A stretch of DNA of 64,000 bases from Stenotrophomonas rhizophila. Its GTDB lineage: Bacteria > Pseudomonadota > Gammaproteobacteria > Xanthomonadales > Xanthomonadaceae. The notes beneath the pieces are model-generated. The model ran no database searches, was not told where the DNA came from, and worked only from the letters and a program-made list of their open reading frames with translations. Every line of letters starts with the position of its first letter. Position 1 is the stretch's first letter. Below are positions 1 to 8,328 of this stretch, one piece after another. Location of the stretch: positions 124,001 to 188,000 of the forward strand of contig NZ_JACWUO010000007.1 in assembly GCF_020857975.1 (NCBI RefSeq). The letters are read 5' to 3'. The position numbers and the translations under genes were made by a program.

Positions 1-66
1 GTTGAAGAAGCCGGTTTCTTCAAGCGCCTGTGGGACAGCTTCTGGATGTGGTGGGAATCGGAATAA
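1..66 (+). CDS. dacA: D-alanyl-D-alanine carboxypeptidase (PBP5/6 type), C-terminal end only
   Basis: Only the last 21 codons are in the window, ending in TAA. They encode an aromatic, amphipathic tail (GFFKRLWDSFWMWWESE) of the kind that anchors low-molecular-weight penicillin-binding proteins of the PBP5/6 family to the periplasmic face of the inner membrane. The identification rests on this tail plus gene order: the downstream ybeD-lipB-lipA run matches the dacA-ybeD-lipB-lipA order of Enterobacteria. In that family the enzyme trims the terminal D-Ala from peptidoglycan pentapeptides. The catalytic domain is outside the window, so the call is inferential. Such genes are often named dacC in xanthomonads. 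Confidence 0.6.
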   Translation, partial: VEEAGFFKRLWDSFWMWWESE

Positions 67-90
67 TCCCGGTTCGACCGCGATGAAGAA

Positions 91-116
91 AGACCGGCGA
101 AAGCCGGTCTTTTTTT
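91..116 (+). terminator. Rho-independent terminator after dacA
   Basis: An 8-bp perfect stem AGACCGGC/GCCGGTCT closes a GAAA tetraloop and is followed by seven T. It lies 24 bases after the dacA stop, so it should end that transcript. Confidence 0.85.
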
Positions 117-228
117 GTGCGTGGACATGGCAATGATCGCGCTGGTACCCGCCCCTCGGGTCGGACCTACCGGTTGTTGGCGCGATTGCGGCAGGTCTGG
201 TGCGTGTTGCAGCGACCCGGGCAAGGCA

Positions 229-257
229 AAAAAAGACCGGCCTGCGCCGGTCTTTTT
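229..257. terminator. Bidirectional terminator before the LpxR-like gene end
   Basis: The hairpin AAAAGACCGGC-ctgc-GCCGGTCTTTT has a run of A on the left and T on the right. It could stop transcription from the left and also from the minus-strand gene that ends at 314. The stem repeats the sequence of the terminator at 91-116 almost exactly. Confidence 0.75.
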
Positions 258-266
258 CTCTTTGGT

Positions 267-291
267 GTACCGACCAACGGTCGGTAGCTAC
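267..291. repeat. GTAG-type REP palindrome
   Basis: An imperfect palindrome built on CCGACC-aac-GGTCGG and ending in CTAC (GTAG on the minus strand). It is one of many copies of the same short intergenic element in this window. Confidence 0.75.
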
Positions 292-313
292 CGCTTCACC
301 ATCAGTCGGCCGC

Positions 314-1378
314 CTACAGCGACCGGCTGATGGTGAAGCTGCCGAACACCGGCGCTTCGCGCTGGCCGTCGAATTCGCGGGTGCTGTGGTAGCGGGCCAT
401 GGCGAATTTCCAGCGGCCGCGCATCACCGCCACGCCGTAGCCGGCCTGGCCCACCACGTGGCGCTTGTCCACGCTGTGGCTGTTGCGGAAGGTATTGCCG
501 TCCAGGGTGATATCGCGGATCACCCAGGACGCGTCGGTGGTGGCGAACAGGTGCCAGGACCAGCCGGCCGGCTTGCCGCCGCGGGTCGGGGCGGTGTTCT
601 CGCCGGCCGGGCGCAGCGGGGTGCTGCCGAAATCGTCGGGCAGCTTCCAGCCAAAGCGCAGCTCGCCGCCGGCGTTGGCGTGGGTGGCCAGGTTGCCGAC
701 CGCGCCGCCATAGTGGCTGATCGCATCCCAGCCCCAGCCACCGGCATTGACGCTGGCGTCGGCCGGCCAGCGGCGCATGCGCTCGTGGGTCAGCATGAAC
801 ACCGGCTCGTTGTGCAGCTGGTTGTCCCAGCCCTGGAACTTCTCATCGCCCAGCACGCTGTGCACCGCGTTCTGCACCTGTTTGCCCTGCGCCCACGGCC
901 CCACCACGCCCACCGCCAGCTGGGTGGTCTGCAGGCGGTCGCCGCGGCGCGCGTTGTAGCCGAAGCTGGCGATCAGCACGCCGGCATACGGGCGGTCGTC
1001 CTCGATCAGGTCCCGGCGGGTGAAGTCGCTGGGAGTGAAGATGCCCTGGGCCAGGCTGAAGATCATGTTCTGCTGCTCGAACTGCCCCGGGTGCAGCTTC
1101 TCCAGATGGCGGTTGACCCAGCGCGCCAGCCGCGGCAGGCAGGGGTCGTCGGTGTAGTCGACCAGGTTGGGCGAGACCAGGGTGATCTGGGCGCCGTTGG
1201 TATAGCCCTGGTCCTGGTCGGCGCCGCCGAACAGGTCGTTGTCCACCCGGAAGTTCACCTGCGGCGGGTGCTCGCGCATTGCATCGGGACCGCACTGGGA
1301 GGCGGCGTGTACGGCCGGGGCGGCCAGTGCCAGGACGCCGGCGAGGGCGGCCGGCAACGCGTAGGGCTTCAACTGCAT
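314..1378 (-). CDS. LpxR-like outer-membrane lipid A 3'-O-deacylase (DUF2219)
   Basis: The 354-aa product has a clear signal peptide (residues 1-25, cut after AVHA). It carries the family signature DNDLFGGADQDQGYTNG, with Asn47/Asp48 and Thr60-Asn61-Gly62, then DDRPYAG near 127-133 and LHNEP with His189 and Glu191. These match the calcium-binding and catalytic residues known for Salmonella LpxR, a 12-stranded outer-membrane barrel that removes the 3'-acyloxyacyl group of lipid A. The protein ends in an aromatic-poor SRSL rather than the classic terminal Phe. It is a single gene, convergent with dacA and divergent from ybeD. Remodelling of lipid A is the family role; the exact substrate here is inferred. 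Confidence 0.8.
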   Translation of the reverse strand: MQLKPYALPAALAGVLALAAPAVHAASQCGPDAMREHPPQVNFRVDNDLFGGADQDQGYTNGAQITLVSPNLVDYTDDPCLPRLARWVNRHLEKLHPGQFEQQNMIFSLAQGIFTPSDFTRRDLIEDDRPYAGVLIASFGYNARRGDRLQTTQLAVGVVGPWAQGKQVQNAVHSVLGDEKFQGWDNQLHNEPVFMLTHERMRRWPADASVNAGGWGWDAISHYGGAVGNLATHANAGGELRFGWKLPDDFGSTPLRPAGENTAPTRGGKPAGWSWHLFATTDASWVIRDITLDGNTFRNSHSVDKRHVVGQAGYGVAVMRGRWKFAMARYHSTREFDGQREAPVFGSFTISRSL

Positions 1379-1571
1379 GGGATTCCCGCTCAGGGTTTGT
1401 TCTGTTTTTATGCCAAAGCAGCGTAATCAGCGCGTGAGGCGGTGAACAGGCCCGCGCATGCATTGGAGCGTCTTGCTGGTGAAGCCGGCTTTTCACGTGG
1501 CGTTGGTGGCAGGTATGGGCACGATCACGCAAGGCTTGGGTTCGGCCGCAGGCGTCCCCATAATCGCGGTC

Positions 1572-1850
1572 ATGGAAATCAAGTCTGACAACCCCGACCA
1601 CGGCTTCCAGTTCCCCGGCCAGTTCGAACTCAGCGCCATGGGCGCGGCTGGCCAGGAGCTGGAACGCGAATTGCCGCGCCTGCTTGAGCTGGCCGGCCTG
1701 GAAGTGCTGACCGAGCGGATCAGCTGGAAACACTCGTCCAACGGCAAGTATGTGTCGGTGCGGCTGGTGTTCAAGGCCGACAACCGCGAGCAGTACGATG
1801 CGGCCCATGCCGTGCTGCGCGACCATCCGGAAGTGAAGTGGACGCTGTAG
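1572..1850 (+). CDS. ybeD: YbeD/DUF493 small regulatory protein
   Basis: A 92-aa protein starting [16 protein letters not shown], the typical length and N-terminus of the DUF493 (YbeD) family. An upstream in-frame start exists at 1458 but would add an unrelated 38-residue extension, so the ATG at 1572 is preferred. YbeD has a small ACT-like alpha/beta fold and is conserved just before lipB in many proteobacteria; a regulatory link to lipoate metabolism has been proposed from that linkage but no reaction is known. Its last four codons overlap the lipB start, which suggests translational coupling. Confidence 0.85.
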   Translation: MEIKSDNPDHGFQFPGQFELSAMGAAGQELERELPRLLELAGLEVLTERISWKHSSNGKYVSVRLVFKADNREQYDAAHAVLRDHPEVKWTL

Positions 1851-2542
1851 CGGACGGCACCGCGCCGGCGCCGGGCCAGCGGGCGGCGCAGCCGGCGATC
1901 GTGCGCGATCTCGGCCGCCAGGCCTATGCCCCGGTCTGGCACGCCATGCAGCGTTTCACCGATGCGCGCAGCGATGCCAGCGCCGACGAGTTGTGGGTGG
2001 TCGAGCACGATCCGGTGTTCACCCTGGGCCAGGCCGGCAAGGACGAGCACGTGCTGGCCCCGGGCGACATCCCGGTGCTGCACGTGGACCGGGGTGGCCA
2101 GGTGACCTACCACGGCCCCGGCCAGCTGGTGGTCTACCCGCTGCTGCAGCTGCGCCGGCTGGGAATCGGGGTGCGCGATTACGTGTGCCGGATCGAACAG
2201 GCGATCATCGACACCCTGGACGAATGGAATATCGGCGCTGAACGGCGCGACGGCGCGCCGGGGGTCTACGTGGGCGGCGCCAAGATCGCCGCGCTGGGCA
2301 TCCGGGTGCGCCGCGGCTGCACCTTCCATGGCCTGGCCTTCAATGTGGCCATGGACCTGGAGCCGTTCGGCCGCATCAACCCCTGTGGCTATCAAGGGCT
2401 GCAGGTGACCTCGGTGCTAGACTTGGGGGGACCGTCCGGCATGGCGGCCGTCACGCCGGTACTGCTGGGCCATCTGGCCCGCCAGTTCGGCCTGGAGCTC
2501 CAGCCGCACCCTGATTTGCCCGATCTGACAGACGCGGCCTAG
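1838..2542 (+). CDS. lipB: Octanoyl-[acyl-carrier-protein]:protein octanoyltransferase LipB
   Basis: LipB moves octanoyl groups from acyl-ACP to the lipoyl domains of 2-oxoacid dehydrogenases and the glycine cleavage H protein, the first step of endogenous lipoate synthesis. The 234-aa product contains the family motifs [28 protein letters not shown] with the catalytic Lys, and [10 protein letters not shown] with the catalytic Cys183. The start is a GTG at 1838 that overlaps the 3' end of ybeD by 13 bases; a small N-terminal Ala/Pro-rich extension precedes the conserved domain. lipA follows after 17 bases, so the three genes are probably one transcript. Cytoplasmic. Confidence 0.96.
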   Translation: MDAVADGTAPAPGQRAAQPAIVRDLGRQAYAPVWHAMQRFTDARSDASADELWVVEHDPVFTLGQAGKDEHVLAPGDIPVLHVDRGGQVTYHGPGQLVVYPLLQLRRLGIGVRDYVCRIEQAIIDTLDEWNIGAERRDGAPGVYVGGAKIAALGIRVRRGCTFHGLAFNVAMDLEPFGRINPCGYQGLQVTSVLDLGGPSGMAAVTPVLLGHLARQFGLELQPHPDLPDLTDAA

Positions 2543-2559
2543 CGCCGCCGACCAAGGCC

Positions 2560-3570
2560 ATGACTGAAACCACCGCTCGCATCATTCCCCTGCAGGTCGT
2601 GCAGGGTGACACGCCGTCCGCCGCGCCGTTGCAGACGGGGGTCAAACAGGTGGGCGGTGACAAGATCGGCCGCTCGCCGGTGCAGTTCGCCGACGTGCCG
2701 GTGCTGCGCAAGCCGTCCTGGATCCGGGTCCGGATCCCGTCGGGCAACGCCGTGCAGCTGCTCAAGGCCAAGCTGCGCGAGAACCGCCTGGTGACGGTCT
2801 GCGAAGAAGCCAGCTGCCCGAACATCCATGAGTGCTTCAGCCACGGCACCGCCACCTTCATGATCCTCGGCGAGGTCTGCACGCGCCGTTGTTCGTTCTG
2901 CGATGTCGCCCACGGCCGGCCCAAGCCGCCCGATGCCGGCGAGCCGGCCAGCTTGGCGCAGACGGTGGCCGACATGGGCCTGAAGTACGTGGTGGTGACC
3001 AGCGTGGACCGCGACGACCTGCGCGACGGCGGTGCTCAGCACTTCGCCGACTGCATCGGGGCGATCCGCGCCAAGTCGCCCAACACCCGCATCGAGGTGC
3101 TGACCCCGGACTTCCGCGGCAAGGGCCGCATGGAGCGGGCGCTGGACATCCTGGCGACCAACCCGCCGGACGTGTTCAACCACAACATCGAGACCGTGCC
3201 GGACCTGTACCGCAATGTGCGCCCGGGCGCGGACTACCAGTGGTCGCTGACCCTGCTGAAGAACTTCAAGGCCCAGCACCCGGGCATCGCCACCAAGTCC
3301 GGCATCATGCTGGGTCTGGGCGAGGACCTGGAGCAGGTGCAGGCGACCCTGCGCGACCTGCGCGCCCACGATGTGGACATGATCACCATCGGACAGTACC
3401 TGCAGCCCACCGCGCACCACCACCCGGTGCTGCGCTACTGGACGCCGGAGGAATACAAGGCGCTGGAAGTCTATGGCTACGCGCTGGGCTTCAGCCATGT
3501 CGCCTCGGGCCCGATGGTGCGCTCGTCGTACCACGCCGATGTGCAGGCCAAGGGGGCGGGGGTCGCCTGA
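2560..3570 (+). CDS. lipA: Lipoyl synthase LipA
   Basis: A radical-SAM enzyme that inserts two sulfur atoms into the protein-bound octanoyl chain made by LipB. The 336-aa sequence has both iron-sulfur sites: the auxiliary cluster [12 protein letters not shown] (Cys81, 86, 92) and the radical-[11 protein letters not shown] (Cys107, 111, 114). It also has the C-terminal RSSYHAD whose Ser is a ligand of the sacrificial cluster in characterised LipA. Length and start fit the family, with 17 bases separating it from lipB. No terminator follows at once; the next 470 bases are repeat-rich intergenic DNA. Confidence 0.98.
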   Translation: MTETTARIIPLQVVQGDTPSAAPLQTGVKQVGGDKIGRSPVQFADVPVLRKPSWIRVRIPSGNAVQLLKAKLRENRLVTVCEEASCPNIHECFSHGTATFMILGEVCTRRCSFCDVAHGRPKPPDAGEPASLAQTVADMGLKYVVVTSVDRDDLRDGGAQHFADCIGAIRAKSPNTRIEVLTPDFRGKGRMERALDILATNPPDVFNHNIETVPDLYRNVRPGADYQWSLTLLKNFKAQHPGIATKSGIMLGLGEDLEQVQATLRDLRAHDVDMITIGQYLQPTAHHHPVLRYWTPEEYKALEVYGYALGFSHVASGPMVRSSYHADVQAKGAGVA

Positions 3571-3614
3571 TTCCAGGTTTGCTGTGGAAAGCAGCGCCTC
3601 GGTCGCTCACGTGC

Positions 3615-3725
3615 CTGGAGGGGGCAGGTAGCCCTCTCCAGGACACGCCAAAGCCCATCCCTGGTGCTCGTCTGGCGCCATCCATGGCGCCAACGGTCCC
3701 GGAGAGGGCTACCTGCCCCCTCCGG
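3615..3725. repeat. Long inverted-repeat intergenic element, copy 1 (relative at 19114-19220)
   Basis: Two 30-base arms (3615-3644 and 3696-3725) are complementary except for two wobble-type positions and enclose about 51 bases. The enclosed core holds its own hairpin, TGGCGCCAT-cc-ATGGCGCCA (3673-3692). A second element at 19114-19220 has the same core in reverse orientation but completely different arm sequence. It encodes no protein I can see and occupies the lipA-prc intergenic region. Confidence 0.75.
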
Positions 3726-3808
3726 GACAGTATCCGGCGCTGGCGGATGGTAAAGGCGCGCATTGCGGCGTTTCGTATTTTGTTCGAACACGTTTCTTCG
3801 GCATCGCG

Positions 3809-3877
3809 GTAGGTACCCACCGTTGGTGGGTACGCGCTGCTCCGTCGTGTTTCCCACCGACCAACGGTCGGTGGCTA
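3809..3877. repeat. Pair of inverted GTAG-type REP palindromes
   Basis: The first unit (3809-3833) reads GTAGGTACCCACC-gtt-GGTGGGTAC. The second (3853-3877) is the same type in opposite orientation with CCGACC-aac-GGTCGG as its stem, ending in CTAC. Facing pairs of this kind are the usual dimer form of such elements. Together with the element at 3615-3725 they make up most of the 472-base gap between lipA and prc; the rest (3878-4042) shows no gene. Confidence 0.8.
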
Positions 3878-4042
3878 CCCCGCCGGTCGTGCCTGCGCCA
3901 TTCACAATTTGCTACAGGCCCCGGTTTAGGCTGGAAATCCCTGTTGCGCGGGGATGGATGACAAACCCTGCAACTTTCGGCACTGTCGTGTGGTCTGATC
4001 CGCACGCAGTCTCCCCCCTGGCAAGGTGCCACGAGCAAGTCG

Positions 4043-6220
4043 ATGAAATTCAAAGCCCCCGCATTCCTGATGGCCCTGGCCCTGACCGCGCCATTGGCCC
4101 TGGCCGCTTACGCCGATTCGCCGGCGCTGCCATCGGCGGCCACGGCCGACCAGGTGACCACCTCCAAGCTGGTCTACGGACTGCTCTCGGACAGCCGCTA
4201 CGCCTACCGGCCGCGCGCGCTCGATGCGGCCACCTCCAAGGACGTGTTCAAGCGTTACCTGGAAACCCTGGACGGCAGCAAGCAGTTCTTCACCCAGGCT
4301 GACATCACCCGCTTTGCGCCGTTCGAGGCCAATATCGCCAACGCCATCCGCGGCGGTGAGCTGGAGCCGGCGTTCCAGGTGTTTGCGGTGTACAAGCAGC
4401 GGGTGGGCGAGCGCATCGGCTACGCGCGCAAACTGCTCAAGCAGGACTTCGATTTCAGCACCGACGACAGGTTCGAGTACGACCGCAAGGACGTGCCCTG
4501 GGCGGCCAGCAACGCCGAACTGGACGAACTGTGGCGCAAGTCGGTAAAGAACGACTGGCTGCGGCTGAAGCTGGCCGGCAAGCAGCCTGCCGAGATCCGC
4601 AAGACGCTGGACAAGCGTTATGCCACGCTGGAAAAGTCGGTCAACGAGTTGAAGGGCGAGGACGCGTTCCAGTTCTTCCTCAACGCCTACACCAGTGCGG
4701 TGGATCCGCACACCGACTACTTCACCCCGCGTACCGCCGAGAACTTCAACCAGGCCATGTCGCTGTCGCTGGAAGGCATCGGCGCGCAGCTTCAGCGCCA
4801 GGACGACATGGTGGTGATCCGCGAGGTCATCGCCGGCGGCCCGGCTGCGGTCAATGGCACGCTCAAGCCGGGCGACCGCATCGTCGGCGTCGGCCAGGGC
4901 AAGTCCGGCCCGATCGAAGATGTGATTGGCTGGCGCATCGACGATGTGGTGGCCAAGATCCGCGGCAAGAAGGACACCCAGGTGCGGCTGGAATTCATTC
5001 CGGCCGAGGAAGGCGTGGACGGCAAGCACCATGCGCTGGTGTTGACCCGGCAGAAGGTGCGGCTGGCCGAACAGGCGGCCAAGGGCGAGACCCTGACCAT
5101 CCCGGCCAAGGACGGCGAGCCGGCGCGCAAGGTCGGCGTGATCAAGCTGCCGACCTTCTACCAGGACTTCGAAGGCCGCCGCCGCAACGCCACCGACTAC
5201 GCCTCGGCGACCCGTGACGTGGCCAAGTTGCTGGCCGGTTTCAAGGCCGACAAGCTCGATGGCGTGGTGCTGGACCTGCGCAACAACGGCGGTGGTTCGC
5301 TGGACGAAGCGATCGAACTGACCGGCCTGTTCATCGAGCAGGGCCCGGTGGTGCAGGTGCGCGAATCCGGTGGCCGGGTCACCGTCAACAGCGACCGCAG
5401 CGAAGCGGTGGCCTGGGACGGCCCGCTGGCGGTGCTGATCAACCGTGGCTCGGCCTCGGCCTCGGAGATCTTCGCCGGCGCCATCCAGGACTACGGCCGT
5501 GGCCTGGTGATCGGTGAAACCACCTTCGGCAAGGGCACCGTGCAGAACATCGTCGACCTGGACCGCTGGCCGAGCGGGGAGGCCCAGCGTTTCGGCCAGG
5601 TCAAGCTGACCATCGCCCAGTTCTTCCGGGTCAGCGGCAGCAGCACCCAGCACAAGGGCGTGGTGCCCGACCTGGCCTTCCCGGCCAGCGTGGACGCCAC
5701 CGAGTACGGCGAAAGCACCTACGACAACGCCTTGCCATGGACCCGCATCGCCGCCGTGCCGCATACCCAGTACGGCAACTTCGGCGCGCTGCTGCCCAAG
5801 CTGGAAGCCCGGCATGCCAGCCGCATCGCCACCGACAAGGAGTTCCAGTGGTGGAACGAGGACGTCGAGCAGTTCCGCGCCGAAAAGGCCAAGAAGTACA
5901 TCTCGCTCAACGAGGCCGAGCGCCGCGCCGAGCGTGAGAAGCAGGACCGGCAGCGCACCGACCGCCAGGCGATCCGCAAGCAGCTGGGCCTGGACCTGGA
6001 CCCGCTGGCCGATGACAGCAACGATGACGGCCTGACCGGCAACGAGCGCGACATCGTCAAGGATGCCGCACGCGAGAAGGCCGCCGAGAAGCGCCCCGAT
6101 CCGCTGCTGCGCGAGTCGGCCTCGATCCTGGCCGATGCGGTCAACCTGCTGGAGAACGACCGCCCGCTGTCGGCGCAGGTGCTGCCGCAGTCCACCGCGG
6201 TGGGCCGCTGGGCCGATTGA
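4043..6220 (+). CDS. prc: Tail-specific (carboxy-terminal processing) periplasmic protease Prc
   Basis: A 725-aa S41 peptidase with a signal peptide (about residues 1-24), an N-terminal helical domain, a PDZ domain around residues 230-320, and the catalytic block GSASASEIFAGAIQDYGRGL...GETTFGKGTVQ. Ser472 and Lys497 form the Ser/Lys dyad with the 25-residue spacing known from E. coli Prc. A DUF3340-like charged C-terminal region follows. Prc degrades periplasmic proteins with nonpolar C-termini and trims cell-wall enzymes and PBP3. The gene stands alone, preceded by repeats and followed by a hairpin. Confidence 0.96.
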   Translation: MKFKAPAFLMALALTAPLALAAYADSPALPSAATADQVTTSKLVYGLLSDSRYAYRPRALDAATSKDVFKRYLETLDGSKQFFTQADITRFAPFEANIANAIRGGELEPAFQVFAVYKQRVGERIGYARKLLKQDFDFSTDDRFEYDRKDVPWAASNAELDELWRKSVKNDWLRLKLAGKQPAEIRKTLDKRYATLEKSVNELKGEDAFQFFLNAYTSAVDPHTDYFTPRTAENFNQAMSLSLEGIGAQLQRQDDMVVIREVIAGGPAAVNGTLKPGDRIVGVGQGKSGPIEDVIGWRIDDVVAKIRGKKDTQVRLEFIPAEEGVDGKHHALVLTRQKVRLAEQAAKGETLTIPAKDGEPARKVGVIKLPTFYQDFEGRRRNATDYASATRDVAKLLAGFKADKLDGVVLDLRNNGGGSLDEAIELTGLFIEQGPVVQVRESGGRVTVNSDRSEAVAWDGPLAVLINRGSASASEIFAGAIQDYGRGLVIGETTFGKGTVQNIVDLDRWPSGEAQRFGQVKLTIAQFFRVSGSSTQHKGVVPDLAFPASVDATEYGESTYDNALPWTRIAAVPHTQYGNFGALLPKLEARHASRIATDKEFQWWNEDVEQFRAEKAKKYISLNEAERRAEREKQDRQRTDRQAIRKQLGLDLDPLADDSNDDGLTGNERDIVKDAAREKAAEKRPDPLLRESASILADAVNLLENDRPLSAQVLPQSTAVGRWAD

Positions 6221-6265
6221 GGCGCCGGGGCTGGCCACGGCGCGGCCCAGGTGAACCTACAACAA

Positions 6266-6302
6266 CGAAGGGCCGGCCGGTGCGCCGGCCCTTCGCCGTT
6301 TA
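6266..6302 (+). terminator. Hairpin terminator after prc
   Basis: A perfect 12-bp stem CGAAGGGCCGGC/GCCGGCCCTTCG (6266-6277 with 6284-6295) lies 45 bases after the prc stop. Only a short T run (ccgttt) follows, so termination may be partial. Confidence 0.6.
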
Positions 6303-6362
6303 AACCTGGCGCATACGCGCCCAGGGCTATGCTGGGCCGAGTCTGTTCTCGCAGGAGCGCCC

Positions 6363-7010
6363 ATGCGGCTGTCCCATGCAATTCCGGCGGGCCTGTTGGC
6401 CCTGTCGCTGACCGCCTGCGGCGGTCGTGCCGCCGACAGCACCCTGATCCGTGAATCGTTCGATTCCGGCGACACCTATTCGCGGGCCGTGCCCGGTGCG
6501 CCCGGCCTGGCCTGCGAGGCCGCCCGGCGCACCCTGCTCAGCCAGGGCTATGCGATCGCCCGCGCCGATGCCGAGGCGGTGGAAGGCAACAAGAACTTCC
6601 AGCCGCGCCAGGACGAGCACGAGCAGCTGGTGCTGCGAATTTCCTGCGCGGCGCGCGGCGAGCAGGCGCTGGTATTCGTCAGCGCCGTACAGGACCGCTA
6701 CGCGCTGAAGAAGAGCCCGACCTCGGCCAGTGTCGGCGTTGGTGCGCTGGGCTCGGTGTCGCTGCCGTTCGGCAGCAACGACGATTCGCTGGTGAAGGTG
6801 GCCAGCAGCACGGTGCAGGACGCCGGTTTCTATCGCCGCTTCTTCGAGCGCCTGCAGCAGTACCTGCCGGCCGCGGCGGCAGCACCGGCGCCTGCGCCGG
6901 TCGAACCGGCCAAGCCCGCCGAGCCCGCCGAGCCCGCCGCAGTGCCGCCGCCGGCCGCCGCCGCACCGGTACCGGCCCCTGCGGTGGACACCCCCGCGCC
7001 GGCGTACTGA
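6363..7010 (+). CDS. DUF2242 family lipoprotein
   Basis: A 215-aa protein with a lipoprotein signal (LALSLTAC, lipidated Cys19), followed by a globular region of about 150 residues that matches my recollection of DUF2242. That region includes CEAARRTLLSQGY and paired acidic/aromatic stretches. The last 45 residues are an Ala/Pro-rich tail (APAPAPVEPAKPAEPAEP). It is presumably in the outer membrane or periplasm; no function is known for the family. The ATG at 6363 has GGAG upstream (gcaggagcgccc). The next gene starts 13 bases on and may be cotranscribed. Confidence 0.75.
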   Translation: MRLSHAIPAGLLALSLTACGGRAADSTLIRESFDSGDTYSRAVPGAPGLACEAARRTLLSQGYAIARADAEAVEGNKNFQPRQDEHEQLVLRISCAARGEQALVFVSAVQDRYALKKSPTSASVGVGALGSVSLPFGSNDDSLVKVASSTVQDAGFYRRFFERLQQYLPAAAAAPAPAPVEPAKPAEPAEPAAVPPPAAAAPVPAPAVDTPAPAY

Positions 7011-7023
7011 GCGGGCAGGCAGG

Positions 7024-8325
7024 GTGCAGCCAGCTGGCGACACACGACGGCGGCCTGCCTTGGCCGCGCTAGGCGCGTTGCTGTGCACCGCGCTGGCGGC
7101 CACGGTGTCCACGGCCGCCTCGGCGGCGCCGGCCTGTGGTACCCAGGCGCTGCTGGAAGAGCTCGGCTGGCGCATCGAGCCCACCATGCTGGCCACACCG
7201 GTGGTGCACGGTGGGCCGGTCTGCGAACGTGCCGACCTGGCCCAGGCGCAGTCCGCCGGCGACCTGCGCGTGCAGTTGCCACGGCACTGGGATGCCGCGC
7301 AGCGCGCCGCGTTCCTGCCACGGTTGTTCGACGACCCGGCCACGGTCTGCGCCTACGCCTTCAAACTCGGCCAGGCCACCCGCCGCGCCACCACCCGGCT
7401 GCAGGACAACCCGGGGTACCGTTTCTCGGCCGTGCAACTGGGCTGGATCGGCTTCGGCGTGCGCGGTGCGTCGGCGCAGGGCTGGCAGCGGTTCCGCAGC
7501 TTCGGTCGTGGCTACCAGCCGGCGGCCGGCAACAGCGACGCGCTGCAGAGTTTCTACAGCGGCAAGGTCCGCTCCGAATGCGGGGTGGGCCGGCAGGTGG
7601 CGCAGCTGACCACCCAGCGCGAGCTGTACGGCGATGCCGCCTTCGATGCGGCGTTCACCCCGGGCGAGTTGTCGATCGGCACCTTCCTCACGCTGCACCA
7701 GACCGACAGCATCCTGCTTGGCCGCCACGCCGGCACCTTCCTGGCCGATGGCAAGGCCAGGCAGACCGCGCAGCGCGGCCGCCAGGCCTTCGTCGGCGCA
7801 CCGGGCTTCATCGAGCACGTGTTCGACCGCAGCTACCTGGACGACATCAACAACCAGGCCGAGAACTTCGTGGTGGTCGATGTCAGCGACGCGGCCGCCC
7901 GCGCGCTGCGCCAACACCAGGGCTTTGCCCATTACGATGCACGCAACCGGCGCATCTGGTCGCTGGCCCGGCGCATGCCCGGCCCCGGCCCGCGCCGCTT
8001 CGAGCGGCTGCTGGTCGAGCGCGACCGGGCCCTGCGCGCGCAGGTGCCGGCCCAACAGCAACCGCTGCTGAAGGAACTGGACCAGCTGCTGGACGATCCG
8101 TTCTACCAGGGCTTCCTCATTTACGTGCATCCTCACGGTATACGTCCGGTGGGCTATCACATCGCCCGCCTGCTCGACCGCAACCCGCGCACGCCGTATG
8201 CCTTCGAGCTGGGCCTGCACAACCTGCATACCACGCTGTACCGGCGCTGGATCGACACTCGCCTTGGCCAGTGCGACGCCCCACCGGCAGCGATTCGGCA
8301 ACACAACCCGTACGTTGGAAGGTGA
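7024..8325 (+). CDS. Exported protein of unknown function, possible cysteine-enzyme fold
   Basis: I do not recognise this 433-aa protein. It has a GTG start and an N-terminal hydrophobic segment with an Ala-rich cleavage region near residue 35, so it should be periplasmic or secreted. The middle holds SECGVG (Cys186), followed by GELSIGTFLTLHQTDSI and, after some 60 residues, NFVVVDVSDAA. The Cys-then-hydrophobic-helix, His/Thr strand and Asp order is reminiscent of papain/transglutaminase-like enzymes, but this is only a resemblance by eye. The C-terminal third contains HPHGIRPVGYHIARLLDRN. It lies between a lipoprotein gene (13-base gap) and gnd (3-base gap), which suggests a short operon. 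Confidence 0.65.
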   Translation: MQPAGDTRRRPALAALGALLCTALAATVSTAASAAPACGTQALLEELGWRIEPTMLATPVVHGGPVCERADLAQAQSAGDLRVQLPRHWDAAQRAAFLPRLFDDPATVCAYAFKLGQATRRATTRLQDNPGYRFSAVQLGWIGFGVRGASAQGWQRFRSFGRGYQPAAGNSDALQSFYSGKVRSECGVGRQVAQLTTQRELYGDAAFDAAFTPGELSIGTFLTLHQTDSILLGRHAGTFLADGKARQTAQRGRQAFVGAPGFIEHVFDRSYLDDINNQAENFVVVDVSDAAARALRQHQGFAHYDARNRRIWSLARRMPGPGPRRFERLLVERDRALRAQVPAQQQPLLKELDQLLDDPFYQGFLIYVHPHGIRPVGYHIARLLDRNPRTPYAFELGLHNLHTTLYRRWIDTRLGQCDAPPAAIRQHNPYVGR

Positions 8326-8328
8326 AAG

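Noticed and set aside
200..1426. A 408-codon open frame opposite the LpxR-like gene
   Set aside because: High-GC antisense frame with the usual Ala/Arg/Val/His bias; the LpxR motifs are all on the minus strand.
3571..4042. tRNA or small RNA gene in the lipA-prc gap
   Set aside because: The strong pairing is explained by the palindromic element and REP pair; no tRNA cloverleaf, anticodon arm or promoter-terminator pair was found.
3926..6238. A 770-codon frame opposite prc
   Set aside because: Antisense shadow of a gene with unambiguous S41 protease motifs; no signal sequence, domain or ribosome site of its own.
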